The notes beneath the pieces are model-generated. The model was not told the DNA's origin. It made no database searches and saw only the letters and a program-made list of their open reading frames with translations. Source: Myxococcales bacterium (lineage in GTDB: Bacteria; Myxococcota; Polyangia; HGW-17; SLPX01). Taken from it: 8,959 nt of DNA. The translations under genes were made by a program, and so were the position numbers. This document shows, in pieces, positions 4,875-8,959 of this stretch; position 1 is the first letter of the stretch, and every line of letters begins with the position of its first letter. The stretch spans positions 1-8,959 of the forward strand of contig SLPX01000023.1 of NCBI GenBank assembly GCA_007131745.1. The letters run 5' to 3'.

Positions 4875-6977
4875 ATGTTCATGAGGGAAAGTTATCAATT
4901 AAACGGTAAAGAGCTGTCTTTCGAGACTGGTCGTATGGCGAAGCAGGCGGATGGATCGGTCGTTGTTCGTTACGGGGATTCAATGGTCCTGGTGACAGCG
5001 GTGGGTGATCATACGCCGAAAAACATGGGGTTTCTGCCCTTGACAGTGGATTACCGGGAGAAAACGTATGCAGCGGGGAAGATACCGGGGTCTTTTTTCA
5101 GACGTGAAGGAAGGCCCCAGGAGTTCGAGACCCTTACATCCAGGATAATCGATCGGCCCTGCCGTCCGCTTTTTCCGGATGGTTATGAATATGAGACCCA
5201 GATAATCGCTACTGTGCTGTCGGCTGATTGCGAAAACATGACCGATGTTCTGGCGCTCACCGGGGCTTCCGCCGCACTTTCCATATCCAGCATTCCCTGG
5301 GCCGGTCCGGTGGCCGGTGTCCGGGTGTGCATGATCAATGGAGAGTTCATCGCGAATCCTACGGTAAGTGAGATTGAGAAATCGGATCTCAATATCGTGA
5401 TGGCAGCGTCTCGTGAGGCAATAGTGATGGTTGAGGGGCAGGCGAAGGAAGTCGATGAAGAGATCATGATCGACGCCCTGCTTTTCGGGCACGAAGCTGT
5501 TCAACCGATGTTGGACATTCAGGATAAGCTCAGGGCCGCTCTGGGAAAGGAAAAGCGTGAGTTTGTTTCCCCCGGTATTCCCGAGGATATTGAGGCGGCG
5601 GTGGCGGCTGAGGCACGGGACCAGTTGTTGGATGTGGCGTTCAAACCCGACAAGCTGGAAAGGTATGCTTCTCTTGATTCTCTTAAAAGCGACGTGGTTT
5701 CAAGGCTTTCGGAAAAGTTTCCGGAAAGAGAGAACGAGATAAAAGAAGCGTTCAATGCCCTTAAAACCAAGGTTATCCGCGATGCCACGTTGGACGGCAG
5801 GAGAATCGATGGAAGAAGACACGATGAAGTAAGAAAGATCACCTGTGAAGTCGGGGTTTTACCGCGGACACACGGGTCGGCGTTGTTTACGAGAGGAGAA
5901 ACCCAGGCTCTTGTGACCACGACGCTTGGAACTACGCGTGATCAGCAGCGGATAGACACTCTCACGGGAGACGAGTTCAGGAACTTTCTGCTGCATTACA
6001 ATTTTCCACCGTATTCGGTAAACGAAGCCCGGCCCATCCGGGGGACTTCGAGGCGTGAAACAGGACACGGTGTGTTGGCTTGGAGAGCACTGGAAAACGT
6101 TTTGCCCGGTGAAAACGAGTTCCCTTATACTATCCGGGTGGTTTCAGAGATAATGGAATCCAACGGTTCGTCGTCGATGGCTACGGTTTGCGGTGGAACC
6201 CTTGCACTTATGGACGCTGGTGTTCCCATATCTTCTCCGGTGGCGGGTATTGCGATGGGTTTGGTCCAGGAAGGCAACAAGACCGCTGTTTTGTCGGACA
6301 TTCTCGGAGATGAAGATCACCTGGGCGACATGGATTTCAAGGTCTCGGGGACCCGCAAGGGCATCACCGCTCTCCAAATGGATATCAAGGTTGAGGGGCT
6401 TTCCAGGGAAACAATGAGCAAGGCTCTTTTCCAGGCACGCGAGGGTCGCATGCATATTCTGGATGTTATGCACGAAGCGTTGCCTGCGCCTAGACAGGAT
6501 CTTTCAATCCACGCTCCCAGGATCGTCACAATTAGAGTAAAGCCTGACCAGATTCGGGATATCATCGGTTCCGGAGGCAAGACGATCAAGGCGATAATCG
6601 AACAAACCGGTGTCGGTATCGATGTTGAAGACAATGGACTTGTTTCCATTTCATCTCCGGATGGCGAGGCGGCTCAAAAGGCCATAGACATCATAAAGGG
6701 TCTGACCCGTGAGCCCGAAGTGGGTGAGTTTTACACGGGCATTGTCCGCCGCGTGGTGCAGTTCGGAGCGTTCGTGGAGATTCTCCCCGGCACCGATGGT
6801 CTCGTGCACATCAGCGACCTGGACGAAGGGCGAGTAAACAAGGTTGAAGATATTTGCCGGGAGGGTGACGAAATGTTGGTGAAGGTGACCGGGATTGACG
6901 GAATGGGAAAGATACGGCTGAGTCGCAAAGAAGCGCTCGGAGTAGATCCCTCGAAAGCGCAAAAAGTCACCTTGTAA
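4875..6977 (+). CDS. pnp: Polyribonucleotide nucleotidyltransferase (polynucleotide phosphorylase)
   Basis: PNPase degrades RNA 3' to 5' using phosphate, releasing nucleoside diphosphates. It works as a trimer and often joins the RNA degradosome. The 700-residue product is full length and has all five domains in order: first RNase PH-like domain (about 10-145, with [11 protein letters not shown] and [12 protein letters not shown]), helical linker (about 150-230), second RNase PH domain (about 310-530), KH domain (about 552-610, with [10 protein letters not shown] and the GSGG loop at 565-568) and S1 domain (about 617-685, [19 protein letters not shown] and DGLVHIS). The catalytic metal-site motif GDMDFKV is intact (D485, D487, K489). 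ATG 4875 is taken as the start, with GGAG at 4861-4864 ten bases upstream; ATG 4881 is possible but farther from the ribosome site. The gene lies 220 bases after rpsO, with a structured spacer that probably controls it. Confidence 0.98.
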   Translation: MFMRESYQLNGKELSFETGRMAKQADGSVVVRYGDSMVLVTAVGDHTPKNMGFLPLTVDYREKTYAAGKIPGSFFRREGRPQEFETLTSRIIDRPCRPLFPDGYEYETQIIATVLSADCENMTDVLALTGASAALSISSIPWAGPVAGVRVCMINGEFIANPTVSEIEKSDLNIVMAASREAIVMVEGQAKEVDEEIMIDALLFGHEAVQPMLDIQDKLRAALGKEKREFVSPGIPEDIEAAVAAEARDQLLDVAFKPDKLERYASLDSLKSDVVSRLSEKFPERENEIKEAFNALKTKVIRDATLDGRRIDGRRHDEVRKITCEVGVLPRTHGSALFTRGETQALVTTTLGTTRDQQRIDTLTGDEFRNFLLHYNFPPYSVNEARPIRGTSRRETGHGVLAWRALENVLPGENEFPYTIRVVSEIMESNGSSSMATVCGGTLALMDAGVPISSPVAGIAMGLVQEGNKTAVLSDILGDEDHLGDMDFKVSGTRKGITALQMDIKVEGLSRETMSKALFQAREGRMHILDVMHEALPAPRQDLSIHAPRIVTIRVKPDQIRDIIGSGGKTIKAIIEQTGVGIDVEDNGLVSISSPDGEAAQKAIDIIKGLTREPEVGEFYTGIVRRVVQFGAFVEILPGTDGLVHISDLDEGRVNKVEDICREGDEMLVKVTGIDGMGKIRLSRKEALGVDPSKAQKVTL

Positions 6978-6993
6978 TCGGAGTGTTCTTTTG

Positions 6994-7029
6994 GTCGCGT
7001 ACGTTCCGGTTCCGGACGGGGACGCCGAC
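6994..7029 (+). other. Stable hairpin between pnp and fni
   Basis: GTCG (6994-6997) pairs with CGAC (7026-7029), CGT (6998-7000) with ACG (7022-7024), and TCCG (7005-7008) with CGGA (7013-7016) around GTTC. No T tract follows, so a rho-independent terminator is not supported. It could protect the 3' end of pnp mRNA or mark a processing point between pnp and the isoprenoid genes. Confidence 0.35.
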
Positions 7030-7056
7030 GGTATTTGAAGCGTAAAGGGGATTGGG

Positions 7057-8121
7057 ATGTCTACAAAACAAATAGAAAGCCGCAAGGAAGACCATATAAG
7101 GATATGTCTTGAAGAACCCGTGGATTCAGTCAACCGGACGGGGCTTTCCGATTTTCTCCTGGAATATGACGCGCTTCCTGAAATCGACCTGGATGATGTC
7201 GACCTGGAATGTGAGATTCTTGGAAAAAAGCTTAGTGCCCCCTTGATGATAGGGGCCATAACCGGGGGCACCGACAGGGCCGCTCGGATAAACGCCAATC
7301 TCGCCCGTGCAGCTGAAGAGTTGGGGATCGGGCTTTGTCTGGGGTCTCAAAGGGCTATGATCGAGGATCCGGGTTCTGCTGAAAGTTTTGATGTAAGAAA
7401 ACTTTGTCCTTCGATTCCTCTTGTTTTGGGCAATATGGGGGCTGTTCAGCTGAAACTCGGCGTGACTGCTGAAATGATCAACAAGGGGTTGTCAACTCTC
7501 GAAATGGATGGACTGTTGTTTCATATCAACCCGCTCCAGGAAGCGGTTCAGCCTGAAGGAGATACCCAGTTCAAAGCGTTGAGTGAAAAAATGGGCGAAG
7601 TTTGTTCCCGGCTTGAATTTCCCTGTCTTGTAAAAGAGGTCGGAACCGGGATTTCTCCGCGAACAGCGGACAAGCTTGCAGCGTTGCCGCTTGATGGTGT
7701 GGAGACGGCCGGTATGGGAGGCACAAGTTGGACTCTCGTGGAAACCTTCAGGTCGGGAGATAGTGCCAAGGGATGGGCGGGACGTGACCTCGTGTCGTTC
7801 GGTGTTTCCACGGCGCGTTCCATTATTTCGTGCAGGAGGGCTTTCAGCGATCGCCTGGTGATAGGTTCAGGCGGTATTCGCACCGGCTACGACGCGGCCG
7901 CAGCTATTGCGTTGGGGGCCGACGCAGTCGCCCTGGCCAAACCGGTTCTGGGAGCAGCTCTGGAAAGTCATGAATCGGTAAAAAGAATTCTGGAAACCAT
8001 TATACAAGGGCTGAAACTCACAATGTTCGGCTGCGGAGTTCAAACCACGGCTGAATTGAAAAGAGTTCGTTTCTTGAAAATACCTGCCTGGGCGACATCT
8101 TTGAATAATCGTCTTGCGTGA
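7057..8121 (+). CDS. fni: Type 2 isopentenyl-diphosphate delta-isomerase (FMN/NAD(P)H-dependent)
   Basis: This enzyme interconverts isopentenyl and dimethylallyl diphosphate, the last step of C5 isoprenoid supply, and uses reduced FMN as cofactor. The 354-residue product is typical in length. Family motifs are present in order: RKEDHI (9-14), APLMIGAITGG (61-71; the usual motif has MTGG), GLCLGSQRAM (92-101), LGNMGAVQL, HINPLQEAVQPEGD with the Gln and Glu expected at the isomerase active site (156-169), KEVGTGIS (193-200), GMGGTSW (219-225), and the FMN-phosphate segment GSGGIRTGYDAA followed by ALGADAV. The start is ATG 7057, with AGGGG at 7046-7050. Type 2 isomerases commonly sit with mevalonate-pathway genes, and here the next gene is a mevalonate kinase that abuts or overlaps its stop codon. 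The 79-base gap after pnp leaves it open whether fni has its own promoter. Confidence 0.95.
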   Translation: MSTKQIESRKEDHIRICLEEPVDSVNRTGLSDFLLEYDALPEIDLDDVDLECEILGKKLSAPLMIGAITGGTDRAARINANLARAAEELGIGLCLGSQRAMIEDPGSAESFDVRKLCPSIPLVLGNMGAVQLKLGVTAEMINKGLSTLEMDGLLFHINPLQEAVQPEGDTQFKALSEKMGEVCSRLEFPCLVKEVGTGISPRTADKLAALPLDGVETAGMGGTSWTLVETFRSGDSAKGWAGRDLVSFGVSTARSIISCRRAFSDRLVIGSGGIRTGYDAAAAIALGADAVALAKPVLGAALESHESVKRILETIIQGLKLTMFGCGVQTTAELKRVRFLKIPAWATSLNNRLA

Positions 8122-8135
8122 AACGGCATTCGTCC

Positions 8136-8959
8136 ATGAATTGCACGTTGTTGAAAAACCGCCGGACCCGTAGCGCTGTTGCTCCGGCCAAGCTGATTTT
8201 GACGGGGGAGCATTTTGTTGTTTACGGATGTCCGGCTGTTGCGATCCCGGTGCCGGGACTGGAACTGAAAGCAACGCTTTACTTGGATTCAGGAGAGATC
8301 CTTGACACCACCCGCGATACATTGTCTTCCTCAACAAACTGCGAGGGCGAAATCCGGCCTCGAACCCATTTGCAAACATGTCTCGAGTTTTCCGCCGTTG
8401 AATTCGGACTAGATCCGGAAAGGTTGTCGGTGGAAGTGGATTCTTCGATACCGGTGGGTTCAGGGCTTGGTTCCAGCGCCGCCGTATCAGTTGCGGTTGC
8501 AAAAGCGGCTGCAAAACTGGCGGGCATGGAGGATTCTCCGGAATGGTTGTCTTTGGTGCGAAAGATTTCCATCCAGGCCGAGACACTGGCTCACGGCAAA
8601 CCGAGCGGAATAGATACCGAGGTCTGCCTCACGGGCCGGGGAATCCGTTTCACCATAGGTGAACCGCCCCAGCCGGTGGCGATCTCCAAGAAGAGAATAG
8701 GGCTGGTTCTCATGAGCACGGGCAATCCATCATCGACCGCGCTGATGGTAGCAAGGGCGGGTGAATTCATTCGAAACAATCCGGATGTTTTTCGGAAGCT
8801 ATGTTCGGAATACATGGCTTCATTCAGACGAGTAATGGCGGCTCTGGAAGAAGGCGATGTTGTACTGCTTGGGAAGTTAGTCGATGAGCAGCATGAACGT
8901 CTCAGGGTTTTGGGTGTTTCATCCCCAGAACTTGACAGGTTGGTCACGGCTGCAAGATC
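8136..8959 (+). CDS. mvk: Mevalonate kinase (GHMP family; 3' end outside window)
   Basis: Mevalonate kinase makes 5-phosphomevalonate from mevalonate and ATP, in the cytoplasm. The frame stays open to the right edge, giving about 274 residues of a family length around 300-330. Visible motifs (numbered from ATG 8136) are VAPAKLILTGEHFVVYG (15-31) at the N-terminus, the GHMP ATP-binding loop PVGSGLGSSAAVSVA (106-120), and AHGKPSGIDTEV (152-163), where D160 matches the family's catalytic aspartate. LVLMSTGNPSSTA (190-202) follows. The HGKPSGID motif favours mevalonate kinase over phosphomevalonate kinase, homoserine kinase or galactokinase. The start is uncertain: GTG 8118 would overlap the fni stop in a GTGA arrangement and add six residues, while ATG 8136 lies 14 bases past that stop. 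Neither has a good ribosome site, so translational coupling to fni is likely. Confidence 0.9.
   Translation, partial: MNCTLLKNRRTRSAVAPAKLILTGEHFVVYGCPAVAIPVPGLELKATLYLDSGEILDTTRDTLSSSTNCEGEIRPRTHLQTCLEFSAVEFGLDPERLSVEVDSSIPVGSGLGSSAAVSVAVAKAAAKLAGMEDSPEWLSLVRKISIQAETLAHGKPSGIDTEVCLTGRGIRFTIGEPPQPVAISKKRIGLVLMSTGNPSSTALMVARAGEFIRNNPDVFRKLCSEYMASFRRVMAALEEGDVVLLGKLVDEQHERLRVLGVSSPELDRLVTAAR

Noticed and set aside
6994..7029. Hairpin after pnp as a rho-independent terminator
   Set aside because: The stem is followed by GGTATTTGAAG rather than a T tract.
7867..8586. 239-residue minus-strand open frame across the fni-mvk junction
   Set aside because: Both underlying + strand genes have strong family motifs here; the antisense product is Pro/Arg/Ser-rich with no domain.

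Overview
The window reads as a stretch of ordinary chromosome from a Gram-negative bacterium of the former Deltaproteobacteria (Desulfobacterota or Myxococcota type). No marker here fixes the taxon. The suggestion rests on four things: the ribH-nusB pair, an rpsO-pnp pair, a MerR-type/sigma-region-4-type regulator pair whose sequence style I associate with deltaproteobacteria and myxobacteria, and mevalonate-pathway genes (fni plus a mevalonate kinase), which most proteobacteria lack. All nine supported genes are on the + strand. I see no rRNA, tRNA, transposase, phage gene or CRISPR array.

Layout. Positions 2-328 hold the C-terminal part of lumazine synthase (ribH), followed 13 bases later by nusB (342-785). 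A gene-free stretch of 535 bases follows (786-1320). It carries a good sigma70-type promoter, a long-range complementary pair enclosing about 80 bases, and strong hairpins, and could encode a small structured RNA of about 180 nt. Its right half is AT-rich and holds a repeat/dyad that may be the operator of the next gene. A two-gene regulatory unit follows: a MerR-like DNA-binding protein (1321-1878) and a small protein with a sigma-region-4 helix-turn-helix and a four-cysteine cluster (1901-2380). After a 270-base spacer comes a class II branched-chain amino acid aminotransferase (ilvE, 2651-3727), then an unrecognised Cys/His-rich probable metal-binding protein (3757-4257).

The second half is the rpsO-pnp unit. 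A promoter with a perfect TTGACA box overlaps the stop codon of the upstream gene, and a terminator-like hairpin sits in the rpsO leader. Ribosomal protein S15 (4385-4654) is followed by a 220-base spacer with an extended hairpin, placed as in the enterobacterial RNase III site that controls pnp, and then by full-length polynucleotide phosphorylase (4875-6977). The window closes with type 2 isopentenyl-diphosphate isomerase (fni, 7057-8121) and a mevalonate kinase that runs off the right edge (from about 8136). These two genes act in isoprenoid synthesis by the mevalonate route and probably begin a larger mevalonate cluster beyond the window.

The protein genes are mostly conventional. The parts most worth a second look are the putative small RNA locus at about 903-1092, the uncharacterised regulator pair with its cysteine cluster, the Cys/His-rich unknown, and the RNA structures around rpsO and pnp.
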